From a virus: a DNA stretch of 36,927 nucleotides. The notes below the pieces were generated by a model. That model was given only the letters and a program-made list of their open reading frames with translations. It searched no databases and was not told the DNA's origin. Each line of letters begins with the position of its first letter. Within the stretch, counting starts at the first letter, position 1. The stretch covers positions 1 through 36,927 of the IMG/VR virus record IMGVR_UViG_3300044843_000612; one strand, given 5' to 3'. A program made the position numbers and the translations under genes. Positions 8,624 through 18,029 of this stretch are shown here, one piece after another.

Positions 8624-9614
8624 TGCTGCGCGACCTCAACTCGTCTGTGCGATAGATCATAGCCATTAAAAACGCCGCAAATCTGTACACAGAATTCGGG
8701 TGGTCTTCCCATATGTTTTTAAATGTGGCGTACGGCTCGACATCGCTGCGCACACCGAACAGCTGAATGTAAACCGGTTCGCCAAGAAACTCTAATTGCG
8801 GCAAGCATGTCACGATTGCGCTAGCCGGCCGCGCGTATGCGCTAAACCGCCACAGCGCCAGCAGCGGAAGCGAGTCTGTAATCGCTAATCGCCTTAATTC
8901 CGCGATTTCTAGATCTGTACCGGATTCCAGTGCAAACGGCAGTTCCTCGTAATTTTCGCCAAGAATTCGACGCTTTGTCTCTAAAAGCAATTTAGGCGGC
9001 AACGACCCGAGATCGGCAAACTGCACGTTTAACAGACCGTCTTGCAGCGTAATCGGTTCTGATAAACCGCGCGCACCCACTACGCCGTCTGTTTGTAGCC
9101 GCATAATCGGTAGTTGGTTGTTCTGCAGCCACGTAAGCGGCACCTCAACAGCGCCAATCGAAGAATCTTCGGTAATGGTCACAAGTTCTTCGTTTGGATA
9201 TCCGCTTACCCTTGCTGTGTACTGACTGTAGCACCGCCCAACTTTGTTATCGGCCTTCGGTTTGCCGATTATGTTTAACCTCGTCTCGTATAGCCCGAAT
9301 ATTTTTTGCGCTGTGATTTGCGTTTCAGGTCGGAAAAATTCTGTTGTCGGCTGCGGCCAGTACGTTACACGATTATCTAGTGCGTAAATAAATTCAGCGA
9401 GTTCAGTCTGGTGCAATAAACGCATGAGCTCGGCGGCGCGGTAATTCAAAAACACGCGGTCGGGATCAGTGCCGAAAATAATTCGATGCGGCACATGCAA
9501 AAACGTTGGTAGCTTTAACGGCGTGTATATAGGAATGTATTCCTCACCAAGCGTACCGGGCTTGTAGGATTCCGACGACACGTTTAACAGTAATGTGCGC
9601 GCGTGATTGATCAT
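8616..9614 (-). CDS. Baseplate/tail protein of unknown specific function
   Basis: A 332-residue soluble protein between a tube-like small tail protein and the hub. Features seen: a proline-rich beta start (YIPIYTPLKLPTFLHVPHRI), a helix (FLNYRAAELMRLLHQTELAEFIYALD), a central beta region with LPIMRLQTDGVVGARGLSEP, and a C-terminal helical end rich in aromatic residues (YATFKNIWEDHPNSVYRFAA). There is no signal peptide or enzyme motif. Its position next to the tube end and hub suggests a hub-proximal component similar in role to T4 gp48/gp54/gp53, but no family is recognised. ATG 9614 is preceded by a weak purine motif. Confidence 0.55.
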   Translation of the reverse strand: MINHARTLLLNVSSESYKPGTLGEEYIPIYTPLKLPTFLHVPHRIIFGTDPDRVFLNYRAAELMRLLHQTELAEFIYALDNRVTYWPQPTTEFFRPETQITAQKIFGLYETRLNIIGKPKADNKVGRCYSQYTARVSGYPNEELVTITEDSSIGAVEVPLTWLQNNQLPIMRLQTDGVVGARGLSEPITLQDGLLNVQFADLGSLPPKLLLETKRRILGENYEELPFALESGTDLEIAELRRLAITDSLPLLALWRFSAYARPASAIVTCLPQLEFLGEPVYIQLFGVRSDVEPYATFKNIWEDHPNSVYRFAAFLMAMIYRTDELRSRSNG

Positions 9615-9642
9615 TCGCCGATAATTTCTATTGTGTTAGAGC

Positions 9643-10119
9643 TCAGCCCGCAGACGCATTAAGTATGACTGTAAAACGTAATACCCACTGCACAATTGGG
9701 TTTGCTGGATTTGGCACTTCAAGTCGCATACCAGTCAGAAACCCGAGCAACTGCGCCGAGCCGGTCGTGCCGCCTATCGTTATTTGTGTCGGGGCCATTT
9801 TGGCCGCTAAACGATTGTTTCTGTAATAGTCGAAAACACTGCTGGCGTCAGCCGCGCCGCCAGCCCCGCCGACGCACCCAATAAACGTTATGCCGCTTAG
9901 CGTTAATTCGCCAATACGGTCGCCAAACGCGAACACGTAAATAAATTCGTCAAGGGAATGTAGAAATTGATGATTTGTGCTTAATTCTAACGCATAGCCT
10001 GTGACCGGAACTGTCGTTAAAAATCCGTCAACTTTAATGACAACGATGTCAGAACTTGTGCATTCTTCGCCGGGTGTATACCGGTAGACGCCGCCTTCGC
10101 ATGTAGCAAATACAGACAT
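9643..10119 (-). CDS. Small tail protein, tube-like/tube-initiator candidate
   Basis: I place the start at ATG 10119 (158 residues). The frame is open further upstream to 10212, but that stretch overlaps the tape measure end by about 80 bases, while 10119 has GAGGGTG ending 5 bases upstream and follows the tape measure stop directly. The protein is beta-rich: SVFATCEGGVYRYTPGEECT, a central FLHSLDEFIYVFAFGDRIG segment, a glycine loop (GCVGGAGGAADASS), a helix (VFDYYRNNRLAAKM) and a C-terminal strand pair ending WVLRFTVILNASAG. Such a fold fits tail-tube-like proteins that cap the baseplate and start tube assembly (T4 gp48/gp54 type) and the gene lies just after the tape measure. GEECT also occurs in the sheath. 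Confidence 0.55.
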   Translation of the reverse strand: MSVFATCEGGVYRYTPGEECTSSDIVVIKVDGFLTTVPVTGYALELSTNHQFLHSLDEFIYVFAFGDRIGELTLSGITFIGCVGGAGGAADASSVFDYYRNNRLAAKMAPTQITIGGTTGSAQLLGFLTGMRLEVPNPANPIVQWVLRFTVILNASAG

Positions 10120-10129
10120 AATTACACCC

Positions 10130-13100
10130 TCACGCTTGTTCGCGGACAGGCGGCCCGGCCGGTGTGCGCTCTGTGTTGTCTTTTGGCAGTGCGGACAGTA
10201 CCGCCCGGTCAACGCCGACCATTTTCAGCACGCCTGTAATAGCCATACCGCTTTTTCCATCGCCAGATGTGGCGGTACCGGCGACAGAACTAATTGCTTT
10301 AACTATGTCGTCTCCAAGCGACGGCATAGTTACATTGTTAATGGTAGCCGTCTCGATTTTGAAATCTTTGTCAAACGCGCTCTTTATTGCGTCGCCAATG
10401 GCAGGACCAACCGTACTAGCAATAGCGCTGCCGATACCCGTCGGGTCTGCTGCTCCAGAAGCGCCGGCCATTTTTGCCGCGTCGCCCTCTATCGTTTCCA
10501 TAATTTCTTTTGTGCTTTTACCGCCCGCTTCGGTTCTTTTTGCTTCCTCTTCTTGGAGTGTTTTTTCAAGCTTTTCTGGCTCTTTCACTAATTTTCGTTT
10601 TTCTTCTTCCGTGCCCTCTCGCATGACGCGCGCAACTTCGCTGTCCGCGGGTATAGCGCCCGCAGTTATTTGATCCTGAATTGCTGCAACTTTTGAAAGC
10701 GTGGCGGTGTCGCTCATGTCTGTCAACCCGCCAAGAACTTTGTGCGCCCGCGCCATTTTTGTGGCGTCGAGTAGTACCTGTTGCCGCTCTGCAGATAACC
10801 CAGAACCTTTAAGCTGTTTCTCTAAGTCGGTTATTTTGTCTTTGTCTGTGTTGTCAGTTATTGCCTTTTCAATAGATGTTTCAACGCCTTTGCGCGCCGT
10901 GGCGTTCATACCATCGCCAAACAGGTCGACGATGCCGCTTGCAGTGACTACGCCGGTTTCAAGTTGTTTGCCAAACCGCGCGTACGCCTCTATTTTGCTT
11001 TTCTTTGACGTATCCTTCATGACGTCAACATGCTCTAACTGCCGACGCGCTTCGGCTTCCGTCATTGTGTCTGACGTTAGTCCTAACTCAGTTGCGGCTT
11101 TTGCATCGGTTACGTATTCGCGAATACCGCCAAGTTCGGCGAGCGCTGTGTATGCAGAGCCGTCGGCGATCGCGGCGGCTATCTTCTTGTCGTTGCCGCC
11201 GTAGATTGATTCCAGCGCCGCAGACATTGCGTCTTTAGCTGCGCCGCCTTTGCCGTATGCTTTCTTTATGTTGTCGGCCAACTGCGCCGTTGTTAGCAGC
11301 TTTGTTTTGCCGTCAAACGCGGTTTTATTCGCGCCGCCAACTAATCGTTCTTGTAGTTGGTCAAATGTTAATCCACCACTAGCGAGTTTTTTGATTACGT
11401 CCTCGTCTGCATCTACGGCTGACCGATACTCCGAATCCATAGCCGCATACACGTTTTTCATACTAGCTCTGCCGGCGTCTTTCGACGCGTCGTCGGTGCC
11501 GCCACCAACGGCTGAATAAAATTGCTTACGGACATCGACGTCGGAAATAATGCCGAGCATCGCTTCTGGATTTCCGCCGGAATCAACAAATCGTTGTATA
11601 ACGTTGCTGCCGTCACCCAGACGATCCGCATCAAAAATTGCCGCGCGAGACAAATTACGCTGTTGGCGGACGCGTGCTTCGGCCAGACCTCGCAGATTAA
11701 ACATCTGCTGCATCTGGCCCATTTTCATGTTGTAATTACCTTCAACGAATACACCAGCTTCACCCTGTTGTGTCGCCAGAAAATCACGAAGATCAGCGTC
11801 ATTTTTAAACATACCGCCCGCGCCAATCATCAAATCTTTCGATCGGCGCATTACCTGGTCTTCGCTTAACCCCGGATTTGTTTCGCGAACGTGCGCTTGC
11901 ACTGCACGCTGCATCGATGATTGCAGCACATTGATACGCTCATCTGCCGTCATTGTCGTGTTGATAGTATCGACAAGAGACGTGGCAAGACTTTGACTTA
12001 TGCGAGATTGCAAGGCGCCTCTCTCGGCGTCGGGTACTGTGTTACCAATGCGATCAGTAATTCCGGAGTTGCCTGCAAAATTTGCCGCCAAGTTTTGTTT
12101 GAGCTCAGCTGCCTGCGCGTGCAGCGCGCGATTAGCGATCATGAACTCCTGCGTATTAGAGTCTCTGTAATACGCGTTTGCCTGCGAGCGCGAAATCTCC
12201 GCACGATCAAAATGCTCATTGAAGAATGTGCCGGGATTGTTGCCCATTTGTTCGTATATGTTTACTTCTTTATTTAGCCCCTCGTCAAAGTACGTCGAGT
12301 CGCCGCGTTTCAACGCTTCAACCATTTTTATGAGATTTTTACCGCGATTTTGCGTAAAATCTTTGTCGTTCTTGTTTTCTTCGACTATGCGATTGGCCAC
12401 GCCGATAAGCCGGCCGACGCCGGAGGCATCAGCGCGCATCCCCTGATCTAGCGCGAACATGGCGGCTTTTGTGGGATCCATGCGACCGAAACCTGGCGTG
12501 AAACCGCCTGTATCCCTTAAAGCTCTGCTGCGCTCCATTGCGCCGATAACGTTTTCTGACGCAATGCTTCTGGAAAGGCCGTACTGGTCAGCTAAAGCGC
12601 CAGATCTCGCTGTCAAACCCATCAGCGATTCCAGACTGACGCCAGAGTCGCGCGACGCCATCTGCATACGCCGCATGATGTTTTCAACTTTACCCGGCGA
12701 CATACTATTCATCGAGTTTTGAGTTAATGCTTCCATGGCCGCCATCAATTGACCCATGGGAGCATTACCCATACCGTTATCGCCAAATATCTCTCGAACG
12801 GATGCTATGGCATCGGTGTAGCCTTTCAGTGTGTTTGTCACACGGTTGGCGTCTATTTTGCGCACAGCATCTGCGCCGCCCTCTAGTTTTGTTAACTCGT
12901 CAACAGTGTCCCCGCGATCAAGCGCGTCATTAATTTCACTTGAAAAGCTAGGGTCGCGCAGTGATTTGTCGCGAAACGCTTTGCGCCTGTCGTACGAATT
13001 GAGGGCCGCAGTGCTTTCCGGCAGCAATCCACGCTGCGACAATTCGTTCATAATGTCGCCAACGCGGCCGGCCGAGAACCCGGAAATGTCATTAATGTTT

Positions 13101-13678
13101 GTGCCGGGGCCGTACAGGTTGTTGTAGATCTGGTCCGAAAATGCCTGCATCGTCTCGCCCGACATTGAGTCTCCGCCCAAGCTGTCGGCGCGCGAAAAGC
13201 CCATCCGACCGATACCGCGAGCTAGCCGAGCCTTGCTGCCTTTTCGCCCAAAGAAAATGTCTTCCGACATTTGCGGACCAAGTAGCATTTCCGACAGCAT
13301 CTGCACAGGCATGCTGTTTAATAACCCGGCACCTTGCTGCAACTGGGCTGCCTGTACGCCTGTTAGCGGGTCGGTTGTATAGTTGCTGCGGACCTTGAGC
13401 ATCGTGCCATAAATGGCCTCTTTGTCCGCCGCACGCGCCTGCATTTCGACGCCGCGGCTCGCCTGCATGTATTTACTAGAGGCGTACTGATCTAAAATGC
13501 CCTGCGCCGGAAACTGTTGGGGCAAAAACTTCCCCTGGCCGAGCATTTGCGGCACAATAAGCGCAAAAAGCATGTCTAGGTTCGGATTGCCCGAGCCTAG
13601 CGGGTTGTAATTCGGCTGCGGCGGTTTAAACAGCCCGTTTGGCTGCGGGACAGCACTGTAATCGTTTGGATCTGCCAT
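10130..13678 (-). CDS. Tail tape measure protein
   Basis: The largest gene of the window, 1182 residues, mostly predicted helix with many Ala, Gln, Met and Gly, which is typical of tape measure proteins. These fill the tail tube, set its length and are ejected into the host. The N-terminus is proline/asparagine-rich (FKPPQPNYNPLGSGNPN). The long central part consists of helical stretches. The final 200 residues include a charged coil (KLEKTLQEEEAKRTEAGG), a small glycine/alanine-rich hydrophobic stretch (GIGSAIASTVGPAIGDAI) and a short beta tail. No lytic transglycosylase or peptidase motif is evident. The start overlaps the chaperone stop (TAATG) and has AAAGGA upstream. At roughly 0.15 nm per residue this would imply a tail near 175 nm, an inference only. 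Confidence 0.85.
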   Translation of the reverse strand: MADPNDYSAVPQPNGLFKPPQPNYNPLGSGNPNLDMLFALIVPQMLGQGKFLPQQFPAQGILDQYASSKYMQASRGVEMQARAADKEAIYGTMLKVRSNYTTDPLTGVQAAQLQQGAGLLNSMPVQMLSEMLLGPQMSEDIFFGRKGSKARLARGIGRMGFSRADSLGGDSMSGETMQAFSDQIYNNLYGPGTNINDISGFSAGRVGDIMNELSQRGLLPESTAALNSYDRRKAFRDKSLRDPSFSSEINDALDRGDTVDELTKLEGGADAVRKIDANRVTNTLKGYTDAIASVREIFGDNGMGNAPMGQLMAAMEALTQNSMNSMSPGKVENIMRRMQMASRDSGVSLESLMGLTARSGALADQYGLSRSIASENVIGAMERSRALRDTGGFTPGFGRMDPTKAAMFALDQGMRADASGVGRLIGVANRIVEENKNDKDFTQNRGKNLIKMVEALKRGDSTYFDEGLNKEVNIYEQMGNNPGTFFNEHFDRAEISRSQANAYYRDSNTQEFMIANRALHAQAAELKQNLAANFAGNSGITDRIGNTVPDAERGALQSRISQSLATSLVDTINTTMTADERINVLQSSMQRAVQAHVRETNPGLSEDQVMRRSKDLMIGAGGMFKNDADLRDFLATQQGEAGVFVEGNYNMKMGQMQQMFNLRGLAEARVRQQRNLSRAAIFDADRLGDGSNVIQRFVDSGGNPEAMLGIISDVDVRKQFYSAVGGGTDDASKDAGRASMKNVYAAMDSEYRSAVDADEDVIKKLASGGLTFDQLQERLVGGANKTAFDGKTKLLTTAQLADNIKKAYGKGGAAKDAMSAALESIYGGNDKKIAAAIADGSAYTALAELGGIREYVTDAKAATELGLTSDTMTEAEARRQLEHVDVMKDTSKKSKIEAYARFGKQLETGVVTASGIVDLFGDGMNATARKGVETSIEKAITDNTDKDKITDLEKQLKGSGLSAERQQVLLDATKMARAHKVLGGLTDMSDTATLSKVAAIQDQITAGAIPADSEVARVMREGTEEEKRKLVKEPEKLEKTLQEEEAKRTEAGGKSTKEIMETIEGDAAKMAGASGAADPTGIGSAIASTVGPAIGDAIKSAFDKDFKIETATINNVTMPSLGDDIVKAISSVAGTATSGDGKSGMAITGVLKMVGVDRAVLSALPKDNTERTPAGPPVREQA

Positions 13679-14085
13679 TATTGCTGTCCTTTAGCCGGCG
13701 GCGGTTTATTGTCTTTTCCCGATACCAGCTCTCGATATTGCGCGATTAAATCGCCGTATTTGCTGTCTATTGTATCTTTTTCGTCCTTTGGTTTCTCTGA
13801 CCCCTCCCACGGAAAAACGCTTTCCCGCAACCGTGTCAGTATGCTAGACGCCTGTTTTTTCGCATTTGACCAGCTATCGTCGTCCAGTCGGCTATGCGAT
13901 ACATACGCCAACCAGTGATCGTGCAAAGCGGCTAACAGCCGCTCGTCGGCCTGCCGCGCCACGTCGCGCAGGATCAAGACATGCCGTAAACGCCACTGAG
14001 GGTTGTAGGGATCGGCTTTGGCGTAATTAAACGCGCCGGTGCTAGCGGCGCGCACCATGTACGCCGCTACGCGATCCCTTGCCAA
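13678..14085 (-). CDS. Tail assembly chaperone, downstream (-1) frame segment
   Basis: A 135-residue frame overlapping the end of the 338-residue upstream gene and ending at the tape measure start. The only starts near its beginning are a TTG at 14085 inside the slippery run and an ATG 27 bases further on without a well-spaced ribosome binding site. It is therefore best read as the C-terminal part of a -1 frameshift product, like gpT in the lambda gpG-GT pair. The sequence is helical and charged (WRLRHVLILRDVARQADERL, then NAKKQASSILTRLRESVFPW) and ends in a proline/lysine-rich tail. Tail assembly chaperones bind the tape measure and recruit tube subunits and are not in the virion. The role is inferred from position and the recoding signal. 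Confidence 0.7.
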   Translation of the reverse strand: MARDRVAAYMVRAASTGAFNYAKADPYNPQWRLRHVLILRDVARQADERLLAALHDHWLAYVSHSRLDDDSWSNAKKQASSILTRLRESVFPWEGSEKPKDEKDTIDSKYGDLIAQYRELVSGKDNKPPPAKGQQ

Positions 14086-14091
14086 AAATTT
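14043..14091 (-). promoter_or_regulatory. Candidate -1 programmed ribosomal frameshift signal
   Basis: Read on the minus strand, the heptamer A AAT TTT (14091-14085) is in the X XXY YYZ register of the upstream gene (codons CCA AAT TTT TGG). After a -1 slip the next codon is TTG at 14085, exactly the beginning of the downstream frame. The upstream frame otherwise stops at TAG 14069-14067. Fifteen bases past the heptamer is a perfect 8-bp stem, TAGCGGCG (14069-14062) with CGCCGCTA (14050-14043), and an 11-base loop; the zero-frame stop lies within the stem. The spacer is longer than the usual 5-9 bases. The location just before a tape measure gene is where such recoding is known. Confidence 0.75.
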
Positions 14092-15083
14092 GGCTCTAAC
14101 GCCATCGCCTCCAATGTTTCATAAAGTCTTTGGAATTGCCTAAATTGTGTGCCAACAATGCGGCGGGTGACTTCGTTTTTAAGCGTGCTGGCTAGCACGT
14201 ATTTGCGTAATCGGACTAAATCCGACGCAGAGCTAATGTCCGATTCGTTAGGAAGCTCTCTGCCCGCCACGTCGTCGAGTTCGGGAACAATTATTTCGGG
14301 CTTGTCGTTGATTACGATTTTTTCAATAGAGCACGCCAGACGATACTCGAAAAACCGTAAAAACCACTCTGTGTCGTTTAAGAAGTCTCCGGCTTTCTGG
14401 TCGAGCAGAAGCTGATGGTGTATTTCTGTGTTTTCTTCAGCCATCAAGCTGCGGAAATGCACGCGGTACCGGCCGCCAAGCAACTCGTATGCTTTTTTAA
14501 ACCGTTCGCCGCCAAGCGTTATGGCGATGAACACTTCCTTATCTTCCTGCGTAACGTCGTTATCAAACTTGAGCCGCATGTCCCAGTTGCAGCGCGGGCA
14601 AAACGGCTCAATTGCGGGCGACGCCGGCAGTGGTTCTGGAATTTCGCTGGTTACGCTGTCCGCAGCTTCTTCGGGCTGCGCAGCTGGCGTTTCTTTTGCG
14701 GCTTCTGCGGCCACGGCTTCGCGATCATCTACAATCTGCACAACTGTATCTGTTTGGTCATTTTTCGCGGCTATTTGCGCAAGTAATTGCCTCGCGGACT
14801 CATCCATAGCTATTCCGCCCGTATCAATCGTCTTTTTAGCGCCGGCTTGGCCCGCGTTTTTAGCCGCTTGCAGCGCCGCCTTTACAAGCGCCACATCGGC
14901 CGGCGTCATCAGCTCGGCGTCGACGTAAATGCCGGGCTTTTTGCTTTCAGGCGTTCTGCCGTGAATGTCGGCTAGGATGTCGCCCATGTTTTCTGGAATA
15001 GGCTCGCCTTTCGTCCAGTCAAATTGCTGGAGCGTTTTTTGCGTGAATTCCGAAACATACTGCGCTGAATCGATAACGCCCAT
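14067..15083 (-). CDS. Tail assembly chaperone, upstream frame (zinc-knuckle containing)
   Basis: A 338-residue protein starting at ATG 15083 after AGGAGCG. The first 100 residues are helical and mention no known domain; residues 120-160 form an acidic alanine/proline-rich linker. A CPRC pair at 162-165 might be half of a metal site. The conserved-looking core (about 190-260) reads LGGERFKKAYELLGGRYRVH followed by FRSLMAEENTEI, the Y.LfGG..v.FR.L...E pattern of phage tail assembly or baseplate-hub chaperones. It ends in the slippery sequence that could fuse it to the next frame, giving a product of about 470 residues. Larger than typical gpG-type proteins. The role is inferred from the core pattern and the gene position. 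Confidence 0.65.
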   Translation of the reverse strand: MGVIDSAQYVSEFTQKTLQQFDWTKGEPIPENMGDILADIHGRTPESKKPGIYVDAELMTPADVALVKAALQAAKNAGQAGAKKTIDTGGIAMDESARQLLAQIAAKNDQTDTVVQIVDDREAVAAEAAKETPAAQPEEAADSVTSEIPEPLPASPAIEPFCPRCNWDMRLKFDNDVTQEDKEVFIAITLGGERFKKAYELLGGRYRVHFRSLMAEENTEIHHQLLLDQKAGDFLNDTEWFLRFFEYRLACSIEKIVINDKPEIIVPELDDVAGRELPNESDISSASDLVRLRKYVLASTLKNEVTRRIVGTQFRQFQRLYETLEAMALEPNFWQGIA

Positions 15084-15092
15084 ACCGCGCTC

Positions 15093-18029
15093 CTATTTCT
15101 TGATGATGTAATACCCGTCTTTTAACGACTTACCGCCAACCACGCTGCTGAACTGCGGGTTTTTATACGGACCGGCCAAGTCGCCAGAGCCGGATCCGCG
15201 GTCTTTGTCCCGAAACGCCTTGCCGACAACCTCTACAATCGAGAAGTCTTGTTGTTTAAACACATCCTTATCCGTCATTTTTGCTTTACCCGGAAACGGC
15301 CACGTCTCTACGCCGCCGCCAGTCTTCACAGGCTTTTCTTCCCACAGCCCTGTATTCTGTCCGCCAATTCGCGCGTACTGCTGCCACCTATCTTCAAAGA
15401 TTACGAAGTCGTTGTCGACGCGATAATCTTCGTCGCGGCGAAAACTGAATTCAAGTTTTTTGATAGTGTCAGCGTTACCGGGGCGGTCGTCGTTGTACCA
15501 GAGAACCGCCCACACTTCTGTGTCTAGCTGACTAAGTGTTTTCGGGAGCTCGACCGTGGCAAACGTTTTGATTGTTTCAACTGCCGCGTTAACTTGTCCG
15601 CTGCAATCCCCTTGACATGGTCCGACTAATCCGCCCTTTTGCGTTAATATGTGCCCGGTATTCGTAACGATATTCCCGCGGCCAAGGAACGAGTAACCGT
15701 TACCGCGCCCATCTGCGGCTACCGGCCCATTTACATACAGTTTGCTGCCCAACAATGTCTGTCGGCGCTTAAATACGTTAGCGACACCACGAGCTGCGCC
15801 GGGCGTGGCAAAATTACGGAAATACTGGTAAAACCCGCCGTCTAAATCAGCATACTGAAATAAGTTGCGCGACTTTGTGACTATGTTGCCATCGCCGAGA
15901 CTTGCGTCGAGCGTAATGCATCCGGCTTGCGCTCCTGTTCCTCCGTATCCGCCAGTTGTGCGCATGTAGATGTTTTTACCGAGGCCGATTACCTCGGATT
16001 CTTTAGCGCGCAGTACAACGCCGCCGAATATCACTGCATCGCCGGGTTCGTCAAAGTTGTACGTCGGGGCTGTGGCGCGGCTTTCGATTAGTACGCCGCC
16101 CTGTTTCTTTGACGTGTCATTACCGGCCAGAATCATGACATTCTGCTCGGCTTTAATCCGTACACTTTCTTCCGTTGTGGATATGTCTACGCCGCTGTTG
16201 GCCCGCATAATAATGTCGCGGCCGGCCCACATTTGCGCGTTTTTACCGGGCTTCAACCAGACGTCGCCGGGAGCTGAAATTGTAATACTGCCCGCGCACA
16301 TGCGAATTTCAGCGCCATAGCCGTCGCCAATAACCACCGCGCCGTCTTCAAGCAGCGATATGTACGACTCAGACTCATAAAATTTCTGACCTACATAGCG
16401 ATGATCAATATTAAGCGTTTTAGGCGACGGCTGCGGCAAGTACATCGAGCCCTTCAACGTTGTGTAGTCAGGGATGTTGCTGTTGTACTGCGCGTGAGTA
16501 AGCTCGCTTTGCTCGTATGTTCTGTAATCTTTTGCATGCCAGTGAAACGGATGCAAACCAACATAATTAAACAAATAGCCGTGCAGATCTAGAATTCCGG
16601 CGGCTCTTTGTAAGTGCGGATGTTTTTCGTCTGTTGTGGCTACGTCGCCAGTAATCGTGTGATCTTTGCCGCTGCCGTTGCCGTATTTACCGGCTGCTTT
16701 GTAGTTCTTGTCCGCGTCATCTCCGTTCCCGTCTTCTGGTCGGCGCATTCTGGCCGGCACCGGAAGCAGCATACGTTTAGCGAGCGTAATGCCTTTGGCT
16801 GACGCAATAAATCTACGGCCGTCAATACTGGTATTGTCTTCCGATAAACCAATTGGCGCATTCGCCGGATCTTCGATGTTAACCGGCGCTGTTTCTTTTG
16901 CCGGTCCTTTGTTTGCTTGTAGCGCGTCGGTTGTCCATTCGTTCTGTACTTTTGTTTCAAACGGCGCGCTGGGATCGCCTTTACCTGTAAATTTGTAAGC
17001 CCACCACGCCGGCGAAGAAGCTGGCGCGCATACAACGGTACGCTCTCCTTGGCCGTAATAACCGTAAAACTTCTGTGTGCGATGGAATGGCTGCTGGCTT
17101 TCGTACTTATTTTCCCAATTCGAGTAATAAGGCCGGCCGGCAAGGGTGGCAAACTGATCGGGCGTGTATTCCTGCACCATATCGCGGCCGGGCTTTAACA
17201 TGCCCATTGCTTCCCACGGATAAGGCGAATAGCCCTGCGTGTCGTTGTACTCGGCCTGATCCATGTATGCGTCGCGCTCATGGCCGGCCGTCCACGTCTG
17301 CATGTTGTAACCGCCAACGCGCAGAAGCTGATCGTGATAGAAGCCGAATATTCCAGTAAACTCGTTTACCGCCATCTGCACCATGAAGTCATCCAGCGTG
17401 ACCTTGAGCCCGGTAACACTGGTAGCGCCCCACTCGCTGGCATGCGTGCTGTCGAACGGCTTCCACGAGCTGAAATTCGTCATTCCGCCGTTGTCGGTCA
17501 GTTGCAAGTAGCGCCGATGCGCTTCGTCAGCCCGGGACCGCGATAAGCCAGAAATATTGTCGTGAATTGATTCGCGGCCTAATACGGACGGATCAGGTAT
17601 TACGCCGAGAATAAATGCGTATTTCAGCTGCGAGTGAAGGTACAGCAGCACAGATGTACCAGGTGCGTACGTATTTATCTCTGTGGCGCCAATTACCGCC
17701 TGGCTCGTCGACATAAGCGGTACGGCCAGCTTTGGCGCGGTAGCCCGCTCGATGCTTACGCGATAACAATTGGTCAGGGCAGAGCCGTCGACGATCCGGC
17801 CGTAGCAGATGTGCCCGTCGTTATTGAAACTGGTGGTAAACGCAGTCGTCTTTCCGAGTGGGTCGGAAATAGGCGATAGATTAGCGCTATGCGCGCTTGT
17901 CGCGGTTTGACTAGCGTGTGCCGTCCTGTTTTCGAGCAGCCGTACGTCTTCAGTTAAATCTGGCTTGAGCGGAGCTGGCGTAGGACGTAACGGCGCACCA
18001 TCGCCGATGATTGCACCCATGAATACCAC
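15093..18029 (-). CDS. Baseplate central spike protein (OB-fold plus beta-helix)
   Basis: A 978-residue protein. Residues about 70-145 form an OB-like barrel (GHICYGRIVDGS ... TYAPGTSVLLYLHSQLKYAF then ILGVIPDP), as in gpV/gp5/VgrG proteins. Residues about 560-720 show short repeated strands (GAEIRMCAGSITISAPGDVW, AQMWAGRDIIMRANSG, VRIKAEQNVMILAGN), typical of the triple beta-helix of membrane-piercing spikes. The 150-545 region, with many Tyr/Trp, is unusual and not a lysozyme as in T4 gp5. The C-terminal 250 residues form an extra domain beyond the helix. GTG 18029 gives the longest form; ATG 18020, four codons in, may be the real start, and neither has a good ribosome binding site. A terminator separates it from the tube gene. 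Confidence 0.75.
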   Translation of the reverse strand: MVFMGAIIGDGAPLRPTPAPLKPDLTEDVRLLENRTAHASQTATSAHSANLSPISDPLGKTTAFTTSFNNDGHICYGRIVDGSALTNCYRVSIERATAPKLAVPLMSTSQAVIGATEINTYAPGTSVLLYLHSQLKYAFILGVIPDPSVLGRESIHDNISGLSRSRADEAHRRYLQLTDNGGMTNFSSWKPFDSTHASEWGATSVTGLKVTLDDFMVQMAVNEFTGIFGFYHDQLLRVGGYNMQTWTAGHERDAYMDQAEYNDTQGYSPYPWEAMGMLKPGRDMVQEYTPDQFATLAGRPYYSNWENKYESQQPFHRTQKFYGYYGQGERTVVCAPASSPAWWAYKFTGKGDPSAPFETKVQNEWTTDALQANKGPAKETAPVNIEDPANAPIGLSEDNTSIDGRRFIASAKGITLAKRMLLPVPARMRRPEDGNGDDADKNYKAAGKYGNGSGKDHTITGDVATTDEKHPHLQRAAGILDLHGYLFNYVGLHPFHWHAKDYRTYEQSELTHAQYNSNIPDYTTLKGSMYLPQPSPKTLNIDHRYVGQKFYESESYISLLEDGAVVIGDGYGAEIRMCAGSITISAPGDVWLKPGKNAQMWAGRDIIMRANSGVDISTTEESVRIKAEQNVMILAGNDTSKKQGGVLIESRATAPTYNFDEPGDAVIFGGVVLRAKESEVIGLGKNIYMRTTGGYGGTGAQAGCITLDASLGDGNIVTKSRNLFQYADLDGGFYQYFRNFATPGAARGVANVFKRRQTLLGSKLYVNGPVAADGRGNGYSFLGRGNIVTNTGHILTQKGGLVGPCQGDCSGQVNAAVETIKTFATVELPKTLSQLDTEVWAVLWYNDDRPGNADTIKKLEFSFRRDEDYRVDNDFVIFEDRWQQYARIGGQNTGLWEEKPVKTGGGVETWPFPGKAKMTDKDVFKQQDFSIVEVVGKAFRDKDRGSGSGDLAGPYKNPQFSSVVGGKSLKDGYYIIKK

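Noticed and set aside
9643-10212. Longer form of the small tail protein beginning at 10212
   Set aside because: It would overlap the tape measure by about 80 bases, its extra 31 residues (with CPHC) are antisense-like in composition, and ATG 10119 has a proper ribosome binding site just after the tape measure stop.
16640-17152. Minus-strand frame of 170 residues inside the spike gene
   Set aside because: Out-of-frame overlap within a clear coding gene; Arg/Thr-rich low-complexity product with no motif.
15093-18029. Lysozyme domain in the spike, as in T4 gp5
   Set aside because: No Glu-Asp-Thr-type lysozyme motif could be read between the OB-fold and the beta-helix.
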